Of a stretch of 64,000 nucleotides of DNA, positions 35,555-45,315 are shown one piece after another. Location of the stretch: contig NZ_JAERVL010000001.1 in the NCBI RefSeq assembly GCF_016745835.1, positions 744,001 through 808,000 on the forward strand. Reading direction: 5' to 3'. Within the stretch, counting starts at the first letter, position 1. Every line of letters begins with the position of its first letter. The position numbers were made by a program, and so were the translations under genes. Below the pieces are notes generated by a model. The model had not been told where the DNA came from and searched no databases. It saw only the letters and a program-made list of their open reading frames with translations. Origin of the DNA: Caldalkalibacillus salinus (lineage in GTDB: Bacteria > Bacillota > Bacilli > Caldalkalibacillales > JCM-10596).

Positions 35555-36472
35555 ATGACCATCTTAAAAACGACGAACATCACAAAAAGGTTTGGCTCGT
35601 TTAAGGCTTTAAAAGGCGTGAATCTCGAAGTAAATGAAGGGGAGATCTACGGTTTTATTGGTCCTAATGGTGCAGGAAAATCCACCACGATTCGTATCTT
35701 GCTTGGCATATTGAAAGCAACATCAGGGGAAGCAAAGATTTTTGGTAAGGACGTGTGGAAGGATGCGGTCGACATCCATAAGCGTTTATCATACGTCCCT
35801 GGGGATGTGAATCTTTGGCCCAATCTAACGGGTGGAGAGGTTATCGATTTATTGATGTCGTGTCGTGGAACCAAACACAAGTCGCGACGTAATGAATTAA
35901 TAGAAAAGTTTAACTTAGATCCATCCAAAAAATGCCGAACCTATTCAAAGGGGAATCGTCAAAAGGTAGCTTTAGTCGCCGCTTTCGCAGCGGATGCTGA
36001 TTTATATATTTTAGATGAACCGACATCCGGGCTTGATCCCTTAATGGAACAGGTGTTCCAAGAGTGTGTGATGGAGGCAAAACGAGAAGGAAAAAGTGTC
36101 TTACTGTCCAGCCATATCTTATCTGAAGTTGAAAAACTGTGTGATAAAGTGGGGATTATTCGGCAGGGGGAAATCATCGAAACGGGAACGTTAAAAGCGT
36201 TACGTCATTTAACTAGAACCCATCTCCTGGTTGAAACAAAACAACCGATACCCGCTATAAATGAGCTCGGAGGTGTGTATGACATAGAAGAAAGAGATAA
36301 CGCTCTGACCTTCCAAGTTGATGCGGATGAGCTAGCCGCTGTGATCCAATATGTGAGTCAATTCCAGGTGGAGAGGATAGAAAGCGCACCGCCTAAATTA
36401 GAGGATTTGTTTATGCGCCATTATAAAGACGTCGGTCGCCCATCAGATGCAGGGGTGGGAGGTGGGTCCTAA
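35555..36472 (+). CDS. ABC transporter ATP-binding protein (exporter)
   Basis: A 305-residue ATPase. Walker A GPNGAGKST, Q-loop near LSYVPGDVNLWPN, signature TYSKGNRQKVALVAAF, Walker B LYILDEPTSGLDP, and switch His in LLSSHILSEVEKL. The signature reads YSKGN rather than LSGGQ, common in drug-export ATPases of this type. C-terminal DUF4162-like tail. I start at ATG 35555 behind GAGGAGA; an upstream in-frame start at 35492 has no site. It overlaps the permease start, so the two form one exporter. Confidence 0.93.
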   Translation: MTILKTTNITKRFGSFKALKGVNLEVNEGEIYGFIGPNGAGKSTTIRILLGILKATSGEAKIFGKDVWKDAVDIHKRLSYVPGDVNLWPNLTGGEVIDLLMSCRGTKHKSRRNELIEKFNLDPSKKCRTYSKGNRQKVALVAAFAADADLYILDEPTSGLDPLMEQVFQECVMEAKREGKSVLLSSHILSEVEKLCDKVGIIRQGEIIETGTLKALRHLTRTHLLVETKQPIPAINELGGVYDIEERDNALTFQVDADELAAVIQYVSQFQVERIESAPPKLEDLFMRHYKDVGRPSDAGVGGGS

Positions 36473-38079
36473 TGTGGGTTCAGCTGTTTCATCACACTGG
36501 TAAAATGATACGACTCATCGTTCGGCGAGATCGTATGCGTCTGCCCATATGGCTTATCGCCCTAACGGTTATCACAGTCATCTCGGCATCATCCTTGGCC
36601 GGTGCGTTTCATTCACAAGAAGAACGACAGGCGATCGCTGAAACGATGAAAAATCCAGCTGTAACCGCCATGGTGGGCCCTGGTTACGGAGTAGACCATT
36701 ATACTGTAGGGGCGATGATGGCTCACCAGATGCTGCTATTCACGGCGATCGCAGTAGCCATCATGAGTATTTTGCTCGTGACACGTCACACACGGACAGA
36801 TGAAGAGGAGGGACGAATCGAATTTATTCGATCCCTTCCGGTAGGACGTTTATCCAATGTGAGTGCAACGGTCATCGTTTTATTTATTACCCATGTGCTC
36901 CTAGCTTTGACCATAGGCTTTGGATTGTTTGCTTTAGGTTTTGAGAGCATGGATTTACATGGTTCTCTCTTATATGGCGCTGCTTTAGGTACGACCGGCA
37001 TGTTCTTCACCGGCGTCACCGTTTTGTTTGCCCAAGCTTCAGGAAACACGAGGGGAACGATAGGATTCTCTTTTGCTGCGTTATTGATCGCTTACCTTAT
37101 CCGTGCCATTGGGGATGTCAGCAGTGAGGCCCTGTCCATGCTTTCTCCATTAGGCTGGATTTTACGCACTGAAGTGTATGTGAGTCATATCTGGTGGCCC
37201 GTATTTTTAACGGTTGCCAGTGCATTGATTTTAGTAGGCATCGCTCTTTATTTAAATGCGATTCGAGATTTAGGTGCGGGCATCATTCCTTCACGCCCGG
37301 GTAGACGACACGCCTCAAATTTTTTGCTTAGTCCACTAGGTCTACCATTTAGATTGCAGAGGACAGGGATTATCGCCTGGGCTATTGGTATGTTACTGCT
37401 AGGCTTATCTTATGGGTCCGTCTTCGGAGATTTGGAAACATTCTTGAACAGTAATGACATGATGAGAGAATTATTACAGCCTATGGAAGGCTTATCTCTA
37501 ACGGAACAATACTTAACGATGCTCATGTCGGTCATCACAATTATAAGTACGATTCCTCCATTAATGATTCTGTTAAAGCTTAAGGGAGAGGAAAAACGAC
37601 AACATACTGAACAAATGCTAGCGTGTGCTGCCGTCTCTCGGTCGAGATTATTGGGAAGCTATTTCATCTTATCCATGATTATGGGATTTGTCGTGTTATG
37701 CCTTGCTAACATCGGTTTGTGGTCTGCCGCTACCGCCGTAATGGATGACCCTATTTCTTTTGCTACAATGTTGCAGGCATCCATGGTTTACTTACCCGCT
37801 ATATGGGTGATGATCGGGGTTACGGTTCTATTACTAGGCTTCCTACCAACTTTCGCGAGCATCACTTGGTTATATCTAGGGTATTCCTTTTTAGTCATTT
37901 ATTTAGGTGAATTGCTTCAATTCCCTGATTGGATGGGGAAATTAACGCCGTTTGGCCATATTCCACAGCTGCCAGTGGAAGAATTTGACGTGATTCAAGT
38001 CATTGCGGTCACATGTATAGCTATCGTGCTCGTTATCAGCGGATTTATTGGCTACAAACGACGTGACATCGGAGCATAA
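36472..38079 (+). CDS. ABC exporter permease (polyketide-antibiotic exporter type)
   Basis: A 535-residue membrane protein with about 12 TM helices in two six-helix halves, the arrangement of ABC-2 exporters annotated as exporters of polyketide antibiotics. The region after TM2 (RHTRTDEEEGRIEFIRSLPVGR) and its repeat in the second half (KGEEKRQHTEQMLACAVSR-like) is the family hallmark. Its ATG overlaps the ATPase stop codon. It ends at a strong terminator. Confidence 0.88.
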   Translation: MWVQLFHHTGKMIRLIVRRDRMRLPIWLIALTVITVISASSLAGAFHSQEERQAIAETMKNPAVTAMVGPGYGVDHYTVGAMMAHQMLLFTAIAVAIMSILLVTRHTRTDEEEGRIEFIRSLPVGRLSNVSATVIVLFITHVLLALTIGFGLFALGFESMDLHGSLLYGAALGTTGMFFTGVTVLFAQASGNTRGTIGFSFAALLIAYLIRAIGDVSSEALSMLSPLGWILRTEVYVSHIWWPVFLTVASALILVGIALYLNAIRDLGAGIIPSRPGRRHASNFLLSPLGLPFRLQRTGIIAWAIGMLLLGLSYGSVFGDLETFLNSNDMMRELLQPMEGLSLTEQYLTMLMSVITIISTIPPLMILLKLKGEEKRQHTEQMLACAAVSRSRLLGSYFILSMIMGFVVLCLANIGLWSAATAVMDDPISFATMLQASMVYLPAIWVMIGVTVLLLGFLPTFASITWLYLGYSFLVIYLGELLQFPDWMGKLTPFGHIPQLPVEEFDVIQVIAVTCIAIVLVISGFIGYKRRDIGA

Positions 38080-38086
38080 AATTCTG

Positions 38087-38116
38087 GACTCGCATCTTTG
38101 GCGAGTCTTTTTTTTG
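38087..38116 (+). terminator. Rho-independent terminator
   Basis: GACTCGC with GCGAGTC around a 7-nt loop, then eight T, after the permease gene. Confidence 0.9.
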
Positions 38117-38118
38117 AC

Positions 38119-38165
38119 TTGATAAGACTTACACCCGTAGGCTATAATGTATTACACATGTAAGA
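38119..38165 (+). promoter_or_regulatory. BlaI/MecI-type operator and promoter of the PBP operon
   Basis: A promoter TTGATA at 38119, 18-bp spacer, TATAAT at 38143 is followed at once by the dyad TTACACATGTAAG (38152-38164). Its core TACACATGTA matches the MecI/BlaI consensus TACA-nn-TGTA at all eight defined positions, and its flanks (ATGTATTA and GATTT) also match known bla/mec operators. A second dyad TACACCCGTA (7 of 8) lies in the spacer at 38130-38139. Confidence 0.85.
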
Positions 38166-38196
38166 TTTATTTGTTATACGGGAGGCAGGGTGGAAG

Positions 38197-40215
38197 ATGA
38201 AGACATTTGGCGTTTTTATGCTTAGTTTATTACTCATATTCCTTTTAACGGGGTGCACAGAAGAGATCAAACCAGAAGATGTGTTAGAAAGTTATATCAC
38301 GTATTGGGAGCAAGGGGATTACGAACAAATGTATGGCCTTATCTCCGAGTCTAGTCAAGCTGTCACAACGAAGGATGAATTCGTTCAGCGATATCGCACC
38401 ATTTACGAAGGAATCGACATGAGTGATCTGGAGGTCGCAGCAGTATATAACGATGATGAGGAGGAGGAAAACAGTGAATCGGCCGTCCAATCGTTTCCTT
38501 ATCAGATGAAGATGGGAACCGTAGCTGGACCGATAGATGTAGAAGGTACCGTTAAAATGACTAAAAACAAAGAAACGAACGAGTGGAAAGTGACATGGAC
38601 CCCGTCCTTGCTGTTTCCGTCGATGACAGGAGAGGATAAGGTCATCGTTCGTACAATAAAGGCCGATCGAGGAGAAATCTATGATCGTAACGGTCAAAAG
38701 CTTGCTAAGAATGGCAGCATCGAAGAGCTCGGGCTTGTTCCTGGCCAGATGGGGGAAGAGAAAGAGCGCACGATCACTGAACTTGCAGAAAGACTGTCCG
38801 TTACCAAGTCGTTTATTCACGATAAGCTTGCCGCTCCGTGGGTGGAAGACGATCTTTTTGTGCCTATCGTTAATGTGACGAAAGATCGGGAAGACCTCGA
38901 CTTTAGTGATTTACAAGGCGTTACGAAAAGACAGAAGAACGCAAGAGTATATCCTTACGGAGAATCGGTCGCTCATCTAGTGGGTTACATAAGAGAAGTC
39001 TCTGCAGAAGATATCGAGGAAAACCCCGACAAGAAACTTAAAGCGGGTGACACGATTGGCAAAGCAGGGTTGGAACAGATATATGAGGAGCGGTTAAGAG
39101 GACAGAACGGCGTTCAAATCTCAATCGTCAAAGCCAATGGTCAGCATAAAGAAACCCTTGCAAAGAACGATCCAGTACACGGGGAAGACGTGCACTTGAC
39201 CATCGATGCACGACTTCAGCATTTGATCTATCAGTCTTTGGACGGTGACGCAGGATCAGGGGCGGCGATACACCCCCGGACGGGTGAAATCCTGGCATTG
39301 GTCAGTAGCCCGGCCTATGATCCGAACGCATTCATTCAAGGTCTTTCTACAGAACAATGGACGACGTGGAACGAAGATCCGAAAAAGCCCCTGATGAATC
39401 GGTTTACGAGTCTTTACGCTCCCGGCTCCGTCTTCAAGCCAATTACCGCCGCCATCGGCATAGAGCTGGGGGTCAGTGCCGCCGACGAGCTGAGAACCAT
39501 CGATGGATTACGGTGGTCTAAGGACGAAAGCTGGGGCAATTATTACGTCAAACGGGTAAAGGATGTCCCTGTCGAAACCCTTACGGATGCCATCATGTAT
39601 TCGGATAACATCTATTTAGCGCAAGAGGCGATGGAGATCGGCGCGGAGGCTTTCACCAGAGAAGCAGAGACATTCGGTTTCGGATTAGAGCTACCGATCG
39701 CTTACCCGTTTCCTCAAGCGAGTTTATCCAACGAGGGAATAACGAGTGACATCTTATTGGCGGATTCTGCATACGGACAAGGACAGGTTCAGATGACCCC
39801 GTTGCACCTGGCTTTGGCGTATACCCCGTTTATTAACCGTGGGGAACTGATCAAACCGGTGCTAGAACTTGCACAGGACGTGGAGCCGGTGAGCGAAGCG
39901 TGGGGCAAAATTATAGATTCTGAAACGGCGGATACGGTGAACAACATGCTGCTTGAGGTTGTGGAAAATCCCGAGGGTACGGGACACGGGGCAACCATAG
40001 AGGGTCACCGTATTGCCGGTAAAACGGGTACCGCGGAACTAAAAAGGAGCAAAGAGGAGGAAGGACAAGAGAACGGATGGTTTGTCATGTATGATGCGGA
40101 GCAAGAGGATCTATTAGTGACCGTCATGATCGAAGATGTGCAACATCGCGGTGGGAGCGCTTATGTCCTACGGAAAACGGCTGCGGTTGTTCGAGAGTAC
40201 TTTAACGCTCAGTAG
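38197..40215 (+). CDS. pbpC: class B penicillin-binding protein, MecA/PBP3 type, lipoprotein
   Basis: A 672-residue transpeptidase that crosslinks peptidoglycan outside the membrane. It has a lipoprotein signal (LLTGC, Cys20), a MecA_N NTF2-like domain (about 25-145), a dimerisation domain and a transpeptidase domain with Ser411 in SVFK, SDN at 469-471 and KTGT from Lys609. This is the layout of B. subtilis PbpC and staphylococcal PBP2a (MecA). The promoter carries BlaI-type operators and blaR1/blaI lie downstream, so expression is probably induced by beta-lactams and it may be a low-affinity enzyme; affinity cannot be read from sequence. The next PBP gene follows by 35 bp. Confidence 0.9.
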   Translation: MKTFGVFMLSLLLIFLLTGCTEEIKPEDVLESYITYWEQGDYEQMYGLISESSQAVTTKDEFVQRYRTIYEGIDMSDLEVAAVYNDDEEEENSESAVQSFPYQMKMGTVAGPIDVEGTVKMTKNKETNEWKVTWTPSLLFPSMTGEDKVIVRTIKADRGEIYDRNGQKLAKNGSIEELGLVPGQMGEEKERTITELAERLSVTKSFIHDKLAAPWVEDDLFVPIVNVTKDREDLDFSDLQGVTKRQKNARVYPYGESVAHLVGYIREVSAEDIEENPDKKLKAGDTIGKAGLEQIYEERLRGQNGVQISIVKANGQHKETLAKNDPVHGEDVHLTIDARLQHLIYQSLDGDAGSGAAIHPRTGEILALVSSPAYDPNAFIQGLSTEQWTTWNEDPKKPLMNRFTSLYAPGSVFKPITAAIGIELGVSAADELRTIDGLRWSKDESWGNYYVKRVKDVPVETLTDAIMYSDNIYLAQEAMEIGAEAFTREAETFGFGLELPIAYPFPQASLSNEGITSDILLADSAYGQGQVQMTPLHLALAYTPFINRGELIKPVLELAQDVEPVSEAWGKIIDSETADTVNNMLLEVVENPEGTGHGATIEGHRIAGKTGTAELKRSKEEEGQENGWFVMYDAEQEDLLVTVMIEDVQHRGGSAYVLRKTAAVVREYFNAQ

Positions 40216-40250
40216 TCCAAGGCGAGCGTAAATCGTTTGGTGAAGGACCA

Positions 40251-42029
40251 ATGGGGGAAAGGGGAGGGGAGAAGGTGCCGAATCATACTAAAGCAAGATC
40301 TTTATCTTTCCGCTTGAATATTTTATTTTTGATCACGTTTGGGCTGTTTTCTGTTCTCATTTTTCGCTTAGGATTTTTGCAGATTGTACACGGTGAAGAA
40401 TGGCGTCATCAATCAGACACGACCGTACGAAAAATCATGGTCGAGGCTCCGCGCGGCAAAATCATGGATCGCAACGAAGAGGTATTGGTTCAAAATACAC
40501 CGATCTATACGGTGACCTATACAGAGAATAGTCGTTTTTCCCCTCATAATCGGGAGATCGTAGCAGAACGTCTGGCAAAACTGTTGGATTGGGATAAGGG
40601 AGCCATACTTCATGAGATGGACAAAGGGGTTCCCTTTGCCCCAACGAGAATCAAACAGGATTTATCATTTGAGACTGTTTCAAAGATAGAAGAAAATCGA
40701 GCAGAACTGCCCGGCATCGATATGATGATTGACGCAGAGAGGGCGTATCCATACGGCCCACTTTTTCGACATTTCTTGGGGAAAGTGGGGCCTATTCAGG
40801 CTGATCAACTGCAGTATTACCAATCGAGGGGATATCGCATGAATGACATGGTCGGAACCAGTTACCTGGAGTGGCAATATGAGGAGCAGTTGCGGGGGAA
40901 AGAAGGTGTGATCGAAGTGACGGTCGATCGTCAACTGAAACCGATGGGTGATCCCGTCTTCAGTCCTGGTCAGCGCGGGAACGATTTAGTGCTGACGATT
41001 GACCGTAAGTTGCAACAGACGATTGAAAATGTCATTGAGGACACCATCGCCGAAAATGACATGGTGGATGAAGCTTTTTTCGTGGCTATGAATCCTAAAA
41101 CGGGTGAAATTCTTGGCATGTCTAACGATGTGAGAACAATCGGAGCAGGCAAAACGTCATATGCCATGGGTTCTACGGTTAAAATGGCCACTGTCCTTAT
41201 GGGGCTTCAGGAAGGGGTTGTGACGCCGAACACGACGATATATGATACGCCGATGCGCATTGGAAATCTAACCAAAAAATCGTGGACAAATCTAGGGAAT
41301 GTGAATACGTTAACAGCGTTACAGCGATCATCTAATATCTTCATGTTCCGTATTGGACTTGACTTGAATCATCGTTTAGGAGACCGCCAGGAAGCATTTG
41401 ACCGAGCGCATTATTATTTTTCACAGTTCGGGTTAGGGGTTAAGACCGGCATCGATCTTCCCGAAGAGTATGATGGATATAAAAGTGACGCAACATTGTT
41501 AGGGCTATTGGCCGACTTTATGATTGGACAATATCATAATTATACCCCGCTACAATTAGCTCAGTATGTCTCCACCATCGCCAACGATGGCTATCGTATG
41601 CAGCCTTATGTGGTAAAGGAGATTCGTCGAGGGACTACGGGGGAAGTAGACTTGCTGCAGGTGGTGAAGAAAACGGAACCTAAAGTCCTTAATCGCGTGG
41701 ATATGAGTGATGACGATATTCAACTCGTCAAACGGGGAATGGAGATGGTGACAGAGCCAGGTGGTACTGCTTATCGTATATTTCGTGACTTCCCTGTAAA
41801 AGTCGCAGCTAAAACGGGAACGGCACAAACGGTTGAGGCTGACGGTTCTTTTGGGAACAACCATACCTTGCTTGTCGGTTATGCCCCTGCCGATGATCCG
41901 CAGATTGCTTTTGCTTCTGTTGTACCCAAATCGCAGAAGTCGAATTCCCAGGGGCAAGTGGCCTACGCCCAGTTGATTACCAAACAGATTCTAACGGCGT
42001 TCTTTGATTTAAATGAACATAGAGAGTAG
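40251..42029 (+). CDS. class B penicillin-binding protein 2 (PbpA/PbpH-like)
   Basis: A 592-residue membrane-anchored transpeptidase. One TM segment is near residues 25-45 (NILFLITFGLFSVLIFRL), followed by the dimerisation domain starting APRGKIMDRN, then the transpeptidase domain with Ser308 in GSTVK, SSN at 360-362 and KTGT from Lys521. It lacks the MecA_N domain. The start may be ATG 40251 or the GTG at 40275 behind GGGGAGGGGAG. Being 35 bp after the MecA-like gene, it is probably co-expressed under BlaI. Having two class B PBPs in one bla-type operon is unusual. Confidence 0.9.
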   Translation: MGERGGEKVPNHTKARSLSFRLNILFLITFGLFSVLIFRLGFLQIVHGEEWRHQSDTTVRKIMVEAPRGKIMDRNEEVLVQNTPIYTVTYTENSRFSPHNREIVAERLAKLLDWDKGAILHEMDKGVPFAPTRIKQDLSFETVSKIEENRAELPGIDMMIDAERAYPYGPLFRHFLGKVGPIQADQLQYYQSRGYRMNDMVGTSYLEWQYEEQLRGKEGVIEVTVDRQLKPMGDPVFSPGQRGNDLVLTIDRKLQQTIENVIEDTIAENDMVDEAFFVAMNPKTGEILGMSNDVRTIGAGKTSYAMGSTVKMATVLMGLQEGVVTPNTTIYDTPMRIGNLTKKSWTNLGNVNTLTALQRSSNIFMFRIGLDLNHRLGDRQEAFDRAHYYFSQFGLGVKTGIDLPEEYDGYKSDATLLGLLADFMIGQYHNYTPLQLAQYVSTIANDGYRMQPYVVKEIRRGTTGEVDLLQVVKKTEPKVLNRVDMSDDDIQLVKRGMEMVTEPGGTAYRIFRDFPVKVAAKTGTAQTVEADGSFGNNHTLLVGYAPADDPQIAFASVVPKSQKSNSQGQVAYAQLITKQILTAFFDLNEHRE

Positions 42030-42108
42030 AATAAGTCCAGAGATGCGTGAATGACACAGGATAGCAGTAAAATAGGGGAATCCTTACGTCCGTTCTTACT
42101 CAGGCCAA

Positions 42109-42179
42109 ATGTGTTAGCCTTCGTCGGTAAGTCGGTAACTCGAGCTGCGCTCAATGGTTACTTCGCAAGGCTAACACAT
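42109..42179. repeat. nested inverted repeat between PBP and blaR1 genes
   Basis: ATGTGTTAGCCTT (42109-42121) and its exact complement (42167-42179) enclose a 45-nt loop that itself holds GTAAC/GTTAC and GAGC/GCTC pairs. It lies between convergent genes and may act as a terminator for both, though no T run follows. The whole 262-bp gap has no ORF. Confidence 0.6.
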
Positions 42180-42291
42180 GAGAATCAACAATCAAGAGCC
42201 CCTCATGAAGGCGATAGATAGGCTCTCCTGTACATCGCTCCATGCCTGATTCGGGGCCCTACCTCGGGGCACTCCGTTTTGTCCAAGAATC

Positions 42292-44097
42292 TTATCGTGG
42301 GCTAGTAGTAGATTGATAAATCCCTTCTTCCTCTAAGATGGCCAATGCGATATTGGCAGCCGCGCGCCCACCTGACTGCTTGTCACCTTGGATATGAACC
42401 GCAAAGACGTAATAATTCTCTCGTGATTCTACATATCCCACAAACCAACCATCTATATCTTCTCCGTTAAGAACAGCCGTCCCCGTTTTACAATATAAGC
42501 GAAGACCATTCGATTCCTCCAGAAGCAAGGCGTCCTTCACCGTTTCAACGTTCGTCTGGGCAAATTCGAAATCATTAAGATAGAACTTCTTCAATAATTC
42601 TACCTGTTCGACAGGAGAAATCTTGAGGGAATCCAGCCAATAATCTGAGATATGACCGGATAGATTTCTGTTTCCGTAGTTTATTTGTTCGTAGTAGTGC
42701 TGTAATGTCTCTTTACCCATCTGTTGATCAAGATGCTGGAAATACCATGTGGCTGAGCTTTCCATCGCAGAGAATAAATCATGGTCCTGATGCCATTCCT
42801 CATACTGATAGACTGTGCCATCCCACGTCAGATTTGAATCCTCCTTAGTAATAATCCCGGACTCTAGCGCAAACAATGCACTGAATATCTTATAAGTGGA
42901 GGCGGGTGCATATCTTGTCGTACTTTCCTCTTCATTATAGATGGTATACTGATCCTTGCTTGCATCATACAGTACCGCACTTCCGGAACGTTCGTCAAAG
43001 AAGTTGTCATTTTTGTACGTCACATTCGTATAAGCAAAATCATGTTTATCTTTGTTCATAGCCATGACAGATAAAGAGGGGATACTCATTAGAATGACGG
43101 CTAACACAGTGACGAAGACGAGCGCGCTTTTCAGTTTAAGCGGACGTGATTCTGCTTGAAAATTTAAGATGGTCGCCAGGCGTCTCTTGACTTGTTTGTA
43201 GGAGTGGCTCATTTCCGAAGCCGTTAGCAAAGAGGATGTTCGTTGAGAAAGAGAAGCAAATTTTAAAATTACCTCAGCATAGTTAAGATGCGCTTCCTGC
43301 TCTAGTGATGTTAAAACGGCATAATCACAAGACATCTCCATCTCCGTTTTCATTTCCCTTAAGAAATACCAGACGAGCGGATTAAACCAATAGACCGTTT
43401 GAAACAAACACATGACGTAATTTACAAGCATATCTCTACGTTTACAATGGTACAGCTCATGAAGCAAAACACATTTCAGTTCCTCAGTAGAAAACATAGA
43501 CATATGATCGGGTAGGACAATATAGGGGCGGATTAGCCCAAACGTTATAGGGGATTTGACCAATGAAGAGTGCCCTAATATAACGTCTTTATGAATATGG
43601 AGTTTCTTTTTGCATGCAGAAAAAACCGTGAGTAACGGTTTGTTTTCAACAACGTGTAGACTTTTCTTTATTTTACCGATTCTTAGAATGCTAGATAACG
43701 TCATTAGAAGCACAGCGATCATGCCGGTGATCCACAGGAGGAAAAAACTGACCTCCATCATACCGAATGAGGATTGTTCAATGGACATCGAAAAGTCTTG
43801 TAGCCAATGTGTGTTCTGTAGCATTGCTTGTGTCGTGTTCCCAGCAGCAGCACTATCCGAAGCGTTCGACTCACTCATGCCCACGCTCATGATCCAGTCA
43901 TAGAATGGTTGTAAAGTTTGAGACTGTAAGGGGATAAAAGGAGCAACTAAGGCCAAAAGAGAAATCAAACTCATGTGATACTGGCTATTCACAGTGATGT
44001 GGCTCTTGACGGCTTTTTTAATGAAGATAATGATGCAAAGGATCACAGATAATAGGAGATGACTGATGAGAAAGGGTGTAAAGAAAGAAAGGTCCAT
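42292..44097 (-). CDS. blaR1: BlaR1-type beta-lactam sensor/transducer
   Basis: A 601-residue membrane receptor. The N-terminal part has four TM helices and an M56 zinc protease domain with His213-Glu-Leu-Tyr-His217 (LLHELYHCKRRD). A TM helix near 325-345 leads to an extracellular penicillin-binding sensor domain with active Ser400 in ASTYK, YGN near 470 and KTGT near 560. Beta-lactam acylation of the sensor activates the protease, which relieves BlaI repression. It is coupled to blaI with one base between stop and start. The cognate target here is a PBP operon rather than a beta-lactamase. Confidence 0.93.
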   Translation of the reverse strand: MDLSFFTPFLISHLLLSVILCIIIFIKKAVKSHITVNSQYHMSLISLLALVAPFIPLQSQTLQPFYDWIMSVGMSESNASDSAAAGNTTQAMLQNTHWLQDFSMSIEQSSFGMMEVSFFLLWITGMIAVLLMTLSSILRIGKIKKSLHVVENKPLLTVFSACKKKLHIHKDVILGHSSLVKSPITFGLIRPYIVLPDHMSMFSTEELKCVLLHELYHCKRRDMLVNYVMCLFQTVYWFNPLVWYFLREMKTEMEMSCDYAVLTSLEQEAHLNYAEVILKFASLSQRTSSLLTASEMSHSYKQVKRRLATILNFQAESRPLKLKSALVFVTVLAVILMSIPSLSVMAMNKDKHDFAYTNVTYKNDNFFDERSGSAVLYDASKDQYTIYNEEESTTRYAPASTYKIFSALFALESGIITKEDSNLTWDGTVYQYEEWHQDHDLFSAMESSATWYFQHLDQQMGKETLQHYYEQINYGNRNLSGHISDYWLDSLKISPVEQVELLKKFYLNDFEFAQTNVETVKDALLLEESNGLRLYCKTGTAVLNGEDIDGWFVGYVESRENYYVFAVHIQGDKQSGGRAAANIALAILEEEGIYQSTTSPR

Positions 44098-44098
44098 G

Positions 44099-44485
44099 TT
44101 ATTCCTTCTTTCTGTTCTTATGTTCTTCTAACATGTGATACAACTCATTAATTTCATCATCCGAGAGCTTATCTTTTTCCAAAAAGTTCAACACCATAGA
44201 ATGAAGGGCACCATCGTAAAAACGATGTAAAAAACTATCACTCTCGACTTCGATGTAATCACTTTGGGCTACATTCGGTGTATAAACAAAGACGCGACCT
44301 TCCTTATGGTTACTTAAGGCCCCTTTTTTCAGTAGCCGTAACAACATTGTTTGAATGGTTTTTGGGCTCCATGTCGCTGTTTGGGATAGCTTCTCAACCA
44401 CCTCATTCGTATTGATGGGATGATGCTTCCAGATAATTTTCATTACTTCTAATTCAGCTTCCGAAATTTGAGGTAAATCTTTCAT
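44099..44485 (-). CDS. blaI: BlaI/MecI-family transcriptional repressor
   Basis: A 128-residue winged-helix repressor: ISEAELEVMKIIWKHHPINTNEVVEKL, then WSPKTIQTMLLRLLKKGALSNHKEGRVFVYTP, the classic Penicillinase_R domain, and a helical dimerisation tail. The ATG at 44485 follows AAGGGTGG; the open frame extends further upstream but crosses the promoter. It should bind the TACA-nn-TGTA dyads at 38119-38165 and at its own promoter, and be inactivated on BlaR1 signalling. Confidence 0.95.
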   Translation of the reverse strand: MKDLPQISEAELEVMKIIWKHHPINTNEVVEKLSQTATWSPKTIQTMLLRLLKKGALSNHKEGRVFVYTPNVAQSDYIEVESDSFLHRFYDGALHSMVLNFLEKDKLSDDEINELYHMLEEHKNRKKE

Positions 44486-44502
44486 ACAAACCACCCTTAA
44501 AC

Positions 44503-44550
44503 TTACGATTGTAATAATATTATTATAGGGTTCAACTTTTGTGAAGTCAA
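44503..44550 (-). promoter_or_regulatory. blaI promoter and autoregulatory operator
   Basis: On the minus strand TTGACT (44550-44545), a 17-bp spacer and TATAAT (44527-44522) form a near-ideal promoter. Just downstream is TTACAATCGTAA (44514-44503), whose core matches the BlaI dyad at 7 of 8 positions. Placement at the transcription start fits repression. Confidence 0.8.
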
Positions 44551-44782
44551 TGAGGATCAGCCGAATAGCAGGGATAAAGGAATAGAAACTCAAATACTGC
44601 AATGTCAGCACATTTAAAATATATAAACACATGATCAGAGATAGAGGCTGATTTAGAACTCATTATACAGCCTTATTTGCCTTCTTTTACAGGTTGGAGA
44701 GTGTGCTAACGAGCAGGTTAATGGAACATTTCAATTTATTTGTGCGTCTAGTAACAAAGGAATGTGTTAAGGGGGTGGTTTT

Positions 44783-45187
44783 TTGAGAAATAGAATATGT
44801 CTCATATTAATTGGATTGTTCATCATTTCTGGTTGTGGTCAAGAGAGCTTAAATGAACATCATAAACAGTACTTAGCAGATAGAGGGTGGGAAATTAACA
44901 AAGCGACTGAAGTCAAAACCTACATATTAAACATGCCACAGGAAGTGCTAAGTGATTATGAAGCGAGCGGGATCACCTTCTTGGAAGATTATGTAGGCCA
45001 AGAAGTGACAAGCCATACTTACGAGTTAAAGGAAACAGATACTGATGGGGAACGTTTAAAAGCAGTCGTATTTGAAGCCGAAGACGACATTATTGGAGGT
45101 TTTGGCGTACTTCCTAATTGGTCACCAGGTAGATTTGATTTGAGCGAAAAAGAACGTTTAATCAATGATAATAAGATTAAACAGTAA
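44783..45187 (+). CDS. small lipoprotein, DUF4830-like
   Basis: A 134-residue lipoprotein: short signal with lipobox (IISGC, Cys18), then a compact domain with YLADRGWEINKATEVKTYILNMP and later LKAVVFEAEDDIIGGFGVL, a pattern like DUF4830 proteins of Bacilli. It starts at TTG behind GGGGGTGG. No function is known. Terminator follows. Confidence 0.65.
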   Translation: MRNRICLILIGLFIISGCGQESLNEHHKQYLADRGWEINKATEVKTYILNMPQEVLSDYEASGITFLEDYVGQEVTSHTYELKETDTDGERLKAVVFEAEDDIIGGFGVLPNWSPGRFDLSEKERLINDNKIKQ

Positions 45188-45240
45188 AAATTTAAGTAAG
45201 GTTATAGTAGGTGGCGTAACATATTTTGTGTAAGCCCATA

Positions 45241-45277
45241 AAAATAGCCTGTTGAGCTTTTTTAACAGGCTATTTTG
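45241..45277 (+). terminator. Rho-independent terminator
   Basis: AAAATAGCCTGTT with AACAGGCTATTTT around a T-rich loop, after the lipoprotein gene. Confidence 0.85.
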
Positions 45278-45315
45278 ACGTGAAATATCTTTAACGATAC
45301 TACGTCAGATGTACC

